Assembly (NCBI GenBank): GCA_964444685.1
Contig: CAYUIG010000009.1
Span: 19,478 to 83,477, forward strand
DNA: 64,000 nt
Reading direction: 5' to 3'
Source of the DNA: CAYUIG01 sp964444685
GTDB taxonomy: Bacteria > Gemmatimonadota > Gemmatimonadetes > Longimicrobiales > RSA9
Part shown: positions 1-8,013 of the stretch, in pieces
Numbering within the stretch: position 1 is the stretch's first letter
How the letters are laid out: every line of letters starts with the position of its first letter
Position numbers and translations under genes: made by a program
Notes under the pieces: generated by a model
What the model was told of the DNA's origin: nothing
Database searches by the model: none
The model's input: the letters and a program-made list of their open reading frames with translations, nothing else

Positions 1-387
1 GTAGTTCAGCTTCACGGTGTGCGTCGCGTCCTGCGCGCCCGGCACGTACACGCGCAGCACGAGGTAGCGGCCCTCGCGTTCCTCTTCCACGCGCAGCGGC
101 GTGCCGCTCTCCGAGGTCACGTCCGTGACCTTCAACCGCAACGTGTAGTTCGCGCCGCGTTCGGTTTCGTACTCCACCGGGATGCGGCGGAGCAGGCCGT
201 TCCACGTTCCGATGAATTCGATCGTGATGGTCTCCGTGACCCGCATGCTGCCGTCGGGCCGGACCAGGATCTCGGAGTGGAAGCGGTGGAAGTCGAGCGT
301 CCGCTGCGCCGCCGCGGGCGCGGTCGCGAGCAGGATGGAGGGCAGCGCCGCCACGAGGGCGGCGCTGCGCAGAAGTGTCCGGGTCAT
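1..387 (-). CDS. DUF2207-type membrane protein, N-terminal part (runs off the window)
   Basis: This is the first 129 codons of a protein that continues past the left edge. The ATG lies 4 bp beyond the lemA stop, so the two genes are almost certainly one transcript. Residues 1-28 look like a Sec signal peptide: a basic start, a Leu/Ala core and an AAAQ cleavage site. The mature part contains RPDGSMRVTETITIEF followed by WNGLLRRIP, the usual opening of a DUF2207 (YciQ-like) domain. DUF2207 proteins are often encoded beside LemA; their biochemical role is unknown. The family name is a recognition from sequence pattern and context, and the membrane segments expected further on cannot be seen. Confidence 0.75.
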   Translation of the reverse strand, partial: MTRTLLRSAALVAALPSILLATAPAAAQRTLDFHRFHSEILVRPDGSMRVTETITIEFIGTWNGLLRRIPVEYETERGANYTLRLKVTDVTSESGTPLRVEEEREGRYLVLRVYVPGAQDATHTVKLNY

Positions 388-391
388 CGGT

Positions 392-931
392 TCAGAAGCT
401 GACGCGCGGGACGGAGCGCTCCTCCTCCGGCATCTCGAAGAACTCGCGCTCGCGGAATCCGAAGGTGCGCGCCACGAGGTTGGACGGGAACTGGAGCACC
501 TTCGTATTCAGGTCGCGCACGACCGCATTGTAGTATCGGCGTGCGTTCTGGATGCCGTCCTCTATGCTGGCGAGGGAGCTCTGGAGCTGGCCGAAGTTCT
601 CGGCCGCACGCAGCTGCGGATACGCCTCGGACAGCGCGAACAGCTGCCGCAGCGCGCCGGTCAGCGCACCCTCCGCCTCCGCCTGCGCGGCGGGGCCGTG
701 CGCCGTGGCCGCGCGGTTGCGCGCTTCGATCACGGCCTCGAGCGTGCCGCGCTCGTGACCGGCGTAGCCTTTGACGGTCTCGACCAGGTTGGGCACAAGG
801 TCGTGCCGCCGTTTGAGCTGCACATCGATGTCCGACCACGCGCTGTCCGCGCGCACCTTGAGTCGGACCAGTCCGTTGTAGAGGAAGAATACGATGACGA
901 CGAGCGCGATCAGCAGCAGCACCGGCCACAT
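392..931 (-). CDS. lemA: LemA family protein
   Basis: This 179-residue protein has one N-terminal membrane helix (about residues 3-20) followed by a helical domain. It shows the LemA hallmarks VRADSAWSDIDVQLKRR, DLVPNLVETVKGYAGHE and YYNAVVRDLN, and the length is normal for the family. The N-terminus is usually outside or at the membrane surface. The ATG has a GAGG stretch 8 nt upstream and a good promoter about 40 bp further up. It is first in an operon with the DUF2207 gene. LemA function is not established in bacteria, although it is widely linked to envelope processes. Confidence 0.93.
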   Translation of the reverse strand: MWPVLLLIALVVIVFFLYNGLVRLKVRADSAWSDIDVQLKRRHDLVPNLVETVKGYAGHERGTLEAVIEARNRAATAHGPAAQAEAEGALTGALRQLFALSEAYPQLRAAENFGQLQSSLASIEDGIQNARRYYNAVVRDLNTKVLQFPSNLVARTFGFREREFFEMPEEERSVPRVSF

Positions 932-967
932 GGCTTCGACCTCGTCCTCGAGGGATAGGGTTGGCAG

Positions 968-997
968 AGAATAGACCGCTCCGCCCGCCCTTGTAAA
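968..997 (-). promoter_or_regulatory. Predicted sigma-70-type promoter of lemA
   Basis: Read on the minus strand, TTTACA (992-997) is followed after 18 bp by TATTCT (968-973). Transcription would start near 961 and leave a leader of about 30 nt before the lemA ATG. It was identified by eye from the consensus. Confidence 0.5.
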
Positions 998-1006
998 GGA
1001 CGACGC

Positions 1007-1186
1007 CTAGGCGTCGGGCGGATCCTTGTGCCGCGTACGCGATGCGCCGGAGAGGATCGCCACGCCAAGCAGCGCTGCCACACCGATGCCGATCCAGGTG
1101 GAGGACACGCCGATCACCGACGCGCCATACGCCAGCGCGGCGATCAGGATAATGAAGCCGATCAGGTAGATTCCGAAGGTCGACAT
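1007..1186 (-). CDS. Small two-helix membrane protein
   Basis: A 59-residue protein made of two hydrophobic helices (about residues 5-22 and 27-44) and a charged tail ending RTRHKDPPDA. The ATG has an excellent ribosome binding site, GGGAGG, 6 nt upstream, which marks this as a real gene rather than part of the longer reading frame extending upstream through the inverted repeat. I recognise no family. It lies between sucA and lemA on the same strand but is separated from sucA by the inverted-repeat element, so it probably has its own promoter. Confidence 0.6.
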   Translation of the reverse strand: MSTFGIYLIGFIILIAALAYGASVIGVSSTWIGIGVAALLGVAILSGASRTRHKDPPDA

Positions 1187-1243
1187 GCTTGCCCTCCCGG
1201 TCGAGTTGGCGGAGGGAAGGGCAAGGCGTGTGCCGGAGAATCG

Positions 1244-1348
1244 AGTCTGGGGTCTGGAGTCTGGTGTCTGGTTTCTGGTTACGGCGGGTCGCCCTGCGGT
1301 TCCGCGTTGTAAACCAGACTCCAGACCCCAGACCCCAGACCCCAGACT
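1244..1348. repeat. Long inverted-repeat element (GTCTGG family), copy 1
   Basis: The left arm (1244-1280) is a run of GTCTGG units and the right arm (1312-1348) a run of CCAGAC units, so the two can pair over about 37 bp. The loop opens with TTACGGCGGG, which recurs in copies 2 and 3 and, slightly changed, in copy 4. It lies just after the sucA stop, where it could act as a terminator or 3' stabiliser. Confidence 0.85.
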
Positions 1349-1356
1349 CGAGGTCC

Positions 1357-4131
1357 TCAGGCTGTTCTGGCGCCGCGCCGGCTGGACGCGCGCTTCGCCG
1401 CGGGAAGCCGAACCGCCTCGTCGACGATCCGCTTCTGCTCCCGCTCGTGATCCGAGAAGTAGCCTTCGGCAGGGCTGGCGCGCTCGGGACGGCCGACGTA
1501 ACGGAGCGTACGTTCGTCGCCGACGAGTGTGCGGAGGCGACGTTCCATGAAGTGCCACGCGCCCATGTTCTCCGGCTCCTCCTGGACCCAGAAGACTTCA
1601 CGCGCGTTCGCGTACGCCGCGATCGCTGCGCTCAACGCGTCGCCCGCGAGGGGATAGAGCAGCTCGACGCGTACGAGCGCGACATCGGTGTTCTCCTCCC
1701 GTCCGGCGAGCAGGTCATAGTAGACCTTGCCGGAGCAGAGCACGACGCGCCGCACCGCAGCGCGATCCTCGATCGATGGATCGTCGATCACCGGGTGGAA
1801 GCCGCCCTGCGCGAGCTCGGCCACGGGTGACACGGCCTTCGGATGACGCAGCAGGCTCTTCGGCGTCATCAGGATCAGCGGCCTGCGCGCGGGCAGGAAC
1901 GCCTGCCGGCGCAGGATGTGAAAGTACTGCGCCGGCGTGGAGCAGTTCGCGACGCGCAGGTTGCGTTCGGCCGCGAGCTGGAGGAAGCGCTCGAGCCGTG
2001 CGCTCGAGTGCTCGGGACCTTGGCCTTCATAGCCATGCGGCAGCAGCAGCCCGAGGCGCGAGCGCTGGCCCCACTTCTCGTAGCCGGCGGCGAGGAACTG
2101 ATCGATGATGACCTGTGCGCCGTTCACGAAGTCACCGAACTGTGCTTCCCAGAGCACCAGCGCCTTCGGTGCGACGACACTGTAGCCGTACTCGAAGCCG
2201 ACGGCGGCAAGCTCGCTGAGCGGACTGTTGTGGATCTCGAACGGCGCAGTCGCACCTTCGAGCGAGGCGAGGGGCACGTGGCGCCGGTCGCTCTCGAAGC
2301 CGTGCAGCACGAGGTGGCGCTGGCTGAACGTGCCGCGCTCCGTGTCCTGCCCGGTCAGACGGATCGGTACGCCGTCCGTGAGCAGGGATGCGAACGCGAG
2401 CGCCTCGGCGTGCGCCCAGTCGATGGAGCCGCCCGCAGGCACGATCTCCGAGCGCCTGCGGAGCTGCCGTTCGAGCTTCGGATTGGGCTTGAAGTCCTCG
2501 GGCCACGCATGGATCTGCCGATCGAGTGCACGCAGCCGCTCTTCATCGACTGCGGTCTCGACATCCTGATCGGGGCCGCGGTGCTCCCGCGGACGCTGCA
2601 GCTCCTCGACGGGCGGCGGCGCGGAGCGCACATCGTCCTGCGCGGCAATGAGCTGTTCGTGGACGCCATCCCAGATCTCCTGCGCGCGCGCGTCGTCGAT
2701 CACGCCCTGCTCGACGAGCTTCGCGGCCCAGATCCGCCGCACGGTCGGGTGCTCCGCGATCTTTTTGTACATCACCGGCTGCGTGTACGCCGGCTCGTCG
2801 GCCTCGTTGTGACCGTACCGGCGGTAGCCGATGAGGTCGATGACGACATCGCTGTGGAATTCGGCGCGGAACTCCATCGCGAGCCGCACGACCGCGAGGC
2901 ACGCCTCCGGGTCGTCCGCGTTCACGTGGAACACAGGAATGTCGAAGCCGCGTGCGAGATCGCTCGCGTAATCGGTCGAACGCCCTTCCGACGGGTTCGT
3001 CGTGAAGCCGACCTGGTTGTTCGCGATGATGTGGAGTGTGCCGCCGGTCCGGTAGCCGACGAGGCGCGCGAGGTTGAGCGTCTCCGCCACGACGCCCTGA
3101 CCCGAGAACGCGGCGTCACCGTGGATCAGGATCGGCACGACGAGGTCCTCGTTCTGCGTCAGCACCGCGTGCGTGCGGTCCGTCTGCTTCGCGCGCGTCA
3201 TCCCCTCGACCACCGCGTTCACGAACTCGAGGTGGCTCGGGTTCGGCGCGAGCAGCACGGTGAGCGGCTCGCCGCTGCGCGTGGCGTAGGTGCCTTCGGC
3301 GCCGAGGTGATACTTCACGTCGCCGGTGCCGGCATCCCCGTGGCGAACGTCCTCGAAGCGGCCGAGGATGTTGCGCACGGGCATACCGACCACGTGAGCG
3401 AGCACGTTCAGCCGGCCGCGGTGCGCCATGCCGATGACGATCTCGGCGGCGCCCGTCGCGGCCGCGCGCTCGATTGCAAGATCCAGCATCGGCACCATCA
3501 TGTCGGTGCCTTCGATGGAGAAGCGCTTGGCGCCGAGATAGCTCTTGTGGATGAACTGCTCGAGCCCTTCGACCTGTGTGAGGCGCTCGAGCAGTCGGAT
3601 CCGTTCCGCCTCATCGAGGGCAGGCCGGTGCGCGGCCGTCTCGATGCGATCGCGCAGCCATTCGCGCTGGCCCGGGTCCTCCAGGAACTCGAATTCGTAG
3701 CCGATGCTGCCCGTGTACGTGGCGCGCAGCCACGACAGCACGTCGGCCATGTTCGCGCCCGCGAAGTCGAGGCCGAGCGGCGACGACGGAATGGCGGCCA
3801 GCTGCGATGCGTCGATGTCGTGGAAACGCGGATCGAGCGCGGGATGTCCCGGCGGCTCCAGCCCGAGCGGGTCCAGCCGGGCCGCGCGGTGGCCGTGCAG
3901 CCGGTACGCGTCGACGAGCTCGGCCGCGGCCATGGCGGCGCGGATCTGCACGTCGGAAGTCGGCGCCGCCGGTGCGGGCGTGACGGTCACGCCGAAGGCC
4001 TGCGCGCCGCCGTTCTCGAAGAAACGCCGCCATGCTTCATCCACGGCGGCGGGGTTCTGCATGTACTGATCGAACACCGCCTGGACGTAGGCGGCGTTGT
4101 ACGTGTCGTACAGACTCGTCCGTTCCACCAT
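1357..4131 (-). CDS. sucA: 2-oxoglutarate dehydrogenase E1 component
   Basis: This 924-residue thiamine-diphosphate enzyme decarboxylates 2-oxoglutarate and succinylates the lipoyl group of the E2 subunit in the TCA cycle. The length is normal for SucA. The N-terminus has the short E1 recognition helix (YNAAYVQAVFDQYMQNPAAV). Around residue 235 is AHRGRLNVLAHV. The cofactor region reads GDAAFSGQG and, further on, NNQVGFTTNP. The C-terminal third has EAQFGDFVNGAQVIIDQF and ends in a basic tail. The chosen ATG has GGAGAG just upstream; the frame stays open further up but with no plausible start. The E2 and E3 genes are not in this window. Confidence 0.95.
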   Translation of the reverse strand: MVERTSLYDTYNAAYVQAVFDQYMQNPAAVDEAWRRFFENGGAQAFGVTVTPAPAAPTSDVQIRAAMAAAELVDAYRLHGHRAARLDPLGLEPPGHPALDPRFHDIDASQLAAIPSSPLGLDFAGANMADVLSWLRATYTGSIGYEFEFLEDPGQREWLRDRIETAAHRPALDEAERIRLLERLTQVEGLEQFIHKSYLGAKRFSIEGTDMMVPMLDLAIERAAATGAAEIVIGMAHRGRLNVLAHVVGMPVRNILGRFEDVRHGDAGTGDVKYHLGAEGTYATRSGEPLTVLLAPNPSHLEFVNAVVEGMTRAKQTDRTHAVLTQNEDLVVPILIHGDAAFSGQGVVAETLNLARLVGYRTGGTLHIIANNQVGFTTNPSEGRSTDYASDLARGFDIPVFHVNADDPEACLAVVRLAMEFRAEFHSDVVIDLIGYRRYGHNEADEPAYTQPVMYKKIAEHPTVRRIWAAKLVEQGVIDDARAQEIWDGVHEQLIAAQDDVRSAPPPVEELQRPREHRGPDQDVETAVDEERLRALDRQIHAWPEDFKPNPKLERQLRRRSEIVPAGGSIDWAHAEALAFASLLTDGVPIRLTGQDTERGTFSQRHLVLHGFESDRRHVPLASLEGATAPFEIHNSPLSELAAVGFEYGYSVVAPKALVLWEAQFGDFVNGAQVIIDQFLAAGYEKWGQRSRLGLLLPHGYEGQGPEHSSARLERFLQLAAERNLRVANCSTPAQYFHILRRQAFLPARRPLILMTPKSLLRHPKAVSPVAELAQGGFHPVIDDPSIEDRAAVRRVVLCSGKVYYDLLAGREENTDVALVRVELLYPLAGDALSAAIAAYANAREVFWVQEEPENMGAWHFMERRLRTLVGDERTLRYVGRPERASPAEGYFSDHEREQKRIVDEAVRLPAAKRASSRRGARTA

Positions 4132-4281
4132 GACTCTCCGTTGCCGGCGCCACGCCGGTCGCCCCACAAAACGGCTGAAACTAGCCACGCCGGAGAAAGG
4201 CGTCCAGCCGTGGCCGGTTGCCGCGGACGCACGCAACGCGCCATCTTCTCCTTTCGGCGGCCGCACTCCTGATACCCCGCG

Positions 4282-6810
4282 ATGGCGAAGTCGGACGACA
4301 CCCCGCTCATGCAGCAGTGGCGCGCTGCGAAAACGCGCCATCCCGACGCCCTGGTGTTCTTCCGGGTCGGCGACTTCTACGAGATGTTCTGTGAAGACGC
4401 CGAGGAAGGGGCGCGGCTGCTCGGGCTCACGCTGACCACGCGCAACAACGGCGGCGCATCCAACGTGCCGCTGGCCGGCGTGCCGGTCCGCGCGAAGGAC
4501 GAGTACGTGCAGCGGCTGGTACGGCTGGGCCGCCGCGTGGCGGTGTGCGAGCAGGTCGAGGACCCCGCCGAAGCGAAGGGGATCGTCCGGCGCGAGGTCG
4601 TGGAAACGATCACGCCCGGCGTTACCTTCGCGGAATCGCTGCTGAGCGAGCGCCGCAACAACTGGCTCGTCGCGCTCCGGCCCGACGGCGAGAACGTGGC
4701 CGTTGCGGCCTGCGACGTCTCCACCGGCGAGATCCTCGCGCTCTCCACGCCCCACGCCTCGCTCGAGGGCGAGCTGGCGCGCATCGAGCCGGCCGAGCTG
4801 CTGCTGCCGATGGAATGGGAGCCCGCGGGTCTGCCGCAAGCGCCGCGCACCCTGCGGCCGGAGTGGCTCTTCGATCCTGAACTCGCGGCGGACGAGCTGC
4901 GCCGACGTTACCGCATCCGCGATCTCGGCGGCTTCGGCGTGCAGAACGGCGACGACGCGCTCGTCGGCGTGCTGGGCGCGCTCGTGACCTACCTCGCCGA
5001 AACGCAGCCCGGCGCGCTGGACGCGCTGCGCCCGCCGCGCATCGAGCGCCCCGGTGCTTGGATGGCGCTCGACGAGATGACGCGCCGCAATCTCGAGCTC
5101 GTCGAGTCGCTACGCGGCGACGCGGGCCGCGCGGGCACGCTGCTCGACGTCATCGACGAGACGTCCACGGCGATGGGTGCGCGTCTCCTGCGCCGCTGGC
5201 TGCTGCGGCCACTGCTGGACGCTGCGCGTATCCACGAGCGGCTCGATGCCGTCACCGAACTCGTCGAAGCCGCGCCGCTGCGGCGGGCGCTGCGCGCCGA
5301 ACTCGCGGGCATGCGCGACCTCGAACGCATCGCCGCCCGCGTCGGCGCCGCCCGCGTGCAGCCCCGCGAACTCCTCGCCCTCGTACAATCACTCGCCCGG
5401 CTGCCCGCGCTGCGAGACGCGGGTCGAGATGCGACGTCGCCACTGCTCCGTTCGCTGCTCGGCCTCGACACGCTCGATGACGTGCGCGCGCTGCTGGAGT
5501 CCGCACTCGCCGACGATCCATCCGCCACGGTCGGCGACGGCGGCGTTATCCGTCCGGGATTCGATGCGGAGCTCGACTCGCTGCGCGCTGCGCGCGACGG
5601 CGCGCAGGAAACGCTGGCGCGGCTGCAGACGGCCGAACGGGAGCGGACGGGCATTCCGTCGCTGAAGGTCGGCTACAACAAGGTGTTCGGCTACTACATC
5701 GAGATCACGCGCTCGAACCTGGCGCGCGTGCCGAGCGACTACGAGCGCAGGCAGACGCTGGCGAATGCGGAGCGCTTCGTGACGCCGGAGCTGAAGGAAT
5801 GGGAGTCGCGCATTCTGAACGCCGAGGATCGGATCGCGGAGCTGGAAGCGCGCCTGTTTTCGGAGCTGCGGACGCGCGTGGCGGCGGAGGTGCGGCGGCT
5901 GCAGGAGAGCGCGGAGCGGGTGGCGGCGATCGACGTGCTGTGCGCGCTCGCTCACCTCTCCGAGCGGCGCGACTATGTGCGGCCGGACGTACACGCCGGC
6001 TACCGCCTGGAGATCGAAGGCGGGCGGCACCCGGTGGTCGAGACGATGATGCCGCGCGAGGCGTTCATCCCGAACGACATCGTGCTCGACGAGGACGCGC
6101 GCGTGATGGTGCTCACCGGTCCGAACATGGCCGGCAAGAGCACGCTGCTGCGTCAGGTCGGACTGATACAGGTGCTCGCGCAGATCGGATCGTTCGTGCC
6201 GGCAACACGCGCGCGGCTGCCCATCTGCGACCGCGTGTTCACGCGCGTCGGCGCGTCCGANNNNNNNNNNGCCACGCGCGATTCACTCGTACTGCTCGAC
6301 GAGATCGGGCGCGGCACGGCGACGTGGGATGGCGTGAGCATCGCGTGGGCCGTGACCGAACACCTGCACGAGCGCATCGGTGCGAAGACCATATTCGCCA
6401 CGCACTACCACGAACTCACGCAGCTCGCCGATCAGCTGCCCGCACTCATCAACGCGAACGTCGCGGTGCGCGAGGTCGGACGGGAGATCATCTTCCTCCA
6501 CCGGCTCCAGCCCGGCGGCGCGGATCGGTCCTACGGCATCGACGTGGGCCGCCTCGCCGGGCTGCCGGAGACTGTGGTCGAACGCGCGCGCGAGATCCTG
6601 CACGAGCTGGAAGGGGCGCACAGTGCGCACGGCGAGGGGCTGGGGCGCCATGGCGCACTCACCCCCGCCGCCGCACGCACGGATCAACTCTCCCTGTTCG
6701 CTCAGCCGGATCCCGAAGTCGTGCGGCGGCTGCGCGCGCTGGAGCCGGAAGGCATGACACCGCTCCAGGCGCTCGTCGAGCTCGTCGAGCTTCGGAAACT
6801 GCTCGGGTGA
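4282..6810 (+). CDS. mutS: DNA mismatch repair protein MutS (interrupted by an assembly gap)
   Basis: MutS binds mismatches and recruits MutL using ATP. All domains are visible: the mismatch-binding N-terminus with FFRVGDFYEMFCEDA (the Phe-x-Glu reader FYE, about residues 33-35), connector, lever and clamp, then the ATPase with Walker A TGPNMAGKST (about 611-620), Walker B LVLLDEIGRGT and the ATHYHELT motif. As written the product is 842 residues, but ten Ns at 6261-6270 replace the stretch carrying the ABC signature (STFMVEM in relatives). About 19 residues appear to be missing, which would bring it to a normal length of about 861. The gene is convergent with the next lipoprotein gene. Confidence 0.96.
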   Translation: MAKSDDTPLMQQWRAAKTRHPDALVFFRVGDFYEMFCEDAEEGARLLGLTLTTRNNGGASNVPLAGVPVRAKDEYVQRLVRLGRRVAVCEQVEDPAEAKGIVRREVVETITPGVTFAESLLSERRNNWLVALRPDGENVAVAACDVSTGEILALSTPHASLEGELARIEPAELLLPMEWEPAGLPQAPRTLRPEWLFDPELAADELRRRYRIRDLGGFGVQNGDDALVGVLGALVTYLAETQPGALDALRPPRIERPGAWMALDEMTRRNLELVESLRGDAGRAGTLLDVIDETSTAMGARLLRRWLLRPLLDAARIHERLDAVTELVEAAPLRRALRAELAGMRDLERIAARVGAARVQPRELLALVQSLARLPALRDAGRDATSPLLRSLLGLDTLDDVRALLESALADDPSATVGDGGVIRPGFDAELDSLRAARDGAQETLARLQTAERERTGIPSLKVGYNKVFGYYIEITRSNLARVPSDYERRQTLANAERFVTPELKEWESRILNAEDRIAELEARLFSELRTRVAAEVRRLQESAERVAAIDVLCALAHLSERRDYVRPDVHAGYRLEIEGGRHPVVETMMPREAFIPNDIVLDEDARVMVLTGPNMAGKSTLLRQVGLIQVLAQIGSFVPATRARLPICDRVFTRVGASXXXXATRDSLVLLDEIGRGTATWDGVSIAWAVTEHLHERIGAKTIFATHYHELTQLADQLPALINANVAVREVGREIIFLHRLQPGGADRSYGIDVGRLAGLPETVVERAREILHELEGAHSAHGEGLGRHGALTPAAARTDQLSLFAQPDPEVVRRLRALEPEGMTPLQALVELVELRKLLG
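6261..6270. other. Assembly gap (10 N) inside mutS
   Basis: Ten undetermined bases keep the reading frame. The conserved text on either side (FTRVGAS before, ATRDSLVLLDEIGRGT after) is normally separated by about 23 residues, whereas the gap allows four, so the N count understates the true distance by roughly 57 bp. Confidence 0.9.
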
Positions 6811-6817
6811 GAATCTG

Positions 6818-6910
6818 TTTCTGGGGTCTGGTGTCTGGTGTCTGGGGTCTGGTTTACGGCGGGATCCCACTTGAACCAGACTCCAGACTCCAGACTCCAG
6901 ACTCCAGACT
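6818..6910. repeat. Long inverted-repeat element (GTCTGG family), copy 2
   Basis: The left arm of GTCTGG units (6818-6855) and the right arm of CCAGACT units (6874-6910) flank a loop starting TACGGCGGGAT. It fills the whole space between the convergent stops of mutS and the following lipoprotein gene, and its last base touches the stop codon of the latter. That position suits a bidirectional terminator. Confidence 0.85.
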
Positions 6911-7440
6911 CACTCTTCTTCGGGTACCGTAAACACGACGCGCAGCGTTCCCGGCACCGGATCCAGCAGCTGCTCCTCCTCGAGCTCCGGTACCAGCGTA
7001 ACGAGCCGGTCGCGGGCCACGGCCGTGCCGGCGTCGCCGGTGAAGCTGAGCGTGCGCGCGCTCGCGTTGAAGGTGAACTGCGTGGTCTCCGACAGGAACA
7101 GATCCGGGAAGTTGCCACCCGCGTCGAACGTGATGCGCGCGCCCGTGGAGGTCGTGCGGTACGTGCCGTCGACGGTGCGGCCGAGGCCGGTCACGGGGTC
7201 CGTGTAGAAGAGCTGTACGTCACCGGTGGTGGTGAGCAGGATGCGCGGCTCGAGCAGGCCGCCGAAGAGCGAATCGACTTCGACTTCCGGGAGCGAGCCC
7301 TGCGGGTCGAAGGCGAGCGTGGTCAGGTCGTACGTGCCAGCAACCTCGTTGCGGTCGAGGTCGGGGCCCGCCGAGTCGCTCTCGCATGCCGCCAGTGCGA
7401 CGGCGAGGCCGAGGGCGAGTGCGGGGATGCTGCGGGTCAT
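6910..7440 (-). CDS. Putative lipoprotein, unknown function
   Basis: A 176-residue protein with a lipoprotein signal: MTRSIPALALGLAVALAAC, with the acylated Cys at about residue 19 followed by ESDS. The mature part is rich in beta-strand-type sequence (VAGTYDLTTLAF, VDGTYRTTSTGARITF, TQFTFNASARTLSFTG) and ends in an acidic EEE tail. The pattern resembles the small lipocalin-like lipoproteins common in this kind of genome, but no family is claimed. The start is fixed by GGAGG 6 nt upstream. It is divergent from the TonB-domain gene. Confidence 0.75.
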   Translation of the reverse strand: MTRSIPALALGLAVALAACESDSAGPDLDRNEVAGTYDLTTLAFDPQGSLPEVEVDSLFGGLLEPRILLTTTGDVQLFYTDPVTGLGRTVDGTYRTTSTGARITFDAGGNFPDLFLSETTQFTFNASARTLSFTGDAGTAVARDRLVTLVPELEEEQLLDPVPGTLRVVFTVPEEE

Positions 7441-7464
7441 GCGGTCCTCCATCATCGAGAATCG

Positions 7465-7561
7465 GTTTCTGGAGTCTGGGGTCTGGTGTCTGGTTTCTGG
7501 TTTACGGCGGATGCGTTTTCCGCGTCGTCAACCAGAACCAGACACCAGACTCCAGACCCCA
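7465..7561. repeat. Long inverted-repeat element (GTCTGG family), copy 3
   Basis: The left arm runs from 7465 to about 7502, the loop begins ACGGCGGATGCG, and the right arm is 7529-7561. Here it sits between two divergent genes, upstream of both starts, so it cannot be a simple terminator for either. Confidence 0.85.
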
Positions 7562-7602
7562 GGAACCACCGCACCGTGCACCGACCGTGCCGGCGCGGAT
7601 TC

Positions 7603-7632
7603 TCGACACCGGGCGCGGGGTCGCGTTACCTT
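7603..7632 (+). promoter_or_regulatory. Predicted promoter of the TonB-domain lipoprotein gene
   Basis: TCGACA (7603-7608) and TACCTT (7627-7632) are separated by 18 bp. The GTG start follows 6 nt after the -10, so the transcript would have almost no leader. Confidence 0.4.
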
Positions 7633-7638
7633 GGCCGG

Positions 7639-8013
7639 GTGAGATCACTGACCATAATGGCCATCGCCGCGATGGCCGCCGTTGCGTGCGACCGCTCGTC
7701 CGCGCCGATCCAGCAGCCCGTGGTGCTGCCCGGTGAATCACCGTTCGAGTATCCGGTCGAGCTGTGGGACCGCGGCATCGAAGGCGAGACGCTGCTGATG
7801 GTGCGCGTGAACGAAGTGGGCGATGTCGACAGCACGTACATCGAGCAGTCGAGCGGCCAGCCGGCCTTCGATTCGGCCGCACTGCGCGGCGCGCGCCTGC
7901 TGCACTTCTCGCCCGCACGCCGCGGCGAACGGAGCGTCTCCCTGTGGACCCGGCTTCCCGTGCGCTTCACGCGCGACGCGGAATCGAACGCCCCCGCACC
8001 CCGAAACCCGTGA
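7639..8013 (+). CDS. Lipoprotein with a TonB C-terminal domain
   Basis: This 124-residue protein starts at GTG. An in-frame ATG six codons on (MAIAAMAAVACDRSS) could also be used. A lipobox (AVAC) precedes a single TonB C-terminal-type domain: GETLLMVRVNEVGDVDSTYI, then AFDSAALRGARLLHFSPARR and LPVRFT. Classical TonB has a membrane anchor, a proline-rich linker and then this domain. Here the anchor is a lipobox and the linker is nearly absent, so the protein probably does not span the periplasm as an energy transducer. The last bases overlap the GTG of the next gene, indicating translational coupling. Confidence 0.72.
   Translation: MRSLTIMAIAAMAAVACDRSSAPIQQPVVLPGESPFEYPVELWDRGIEGETLLMVRVNEVGDVDSTYIEQSSGQPAFDSAALRGARLLHFSPARRGERSVSLWTRLPVRFTRDAESNAPAPRNP

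Noticed and set aside
1843..4272. Long plus-strand open frame opposite sucA
   Set aside because: Frames like this (also 21180-22931 opposite the permease and 27852-30761 opposite dnaE2) are by-products of high GC; their translations are Arg/His-rich without conserved motifs and lie over firmly identified genes.
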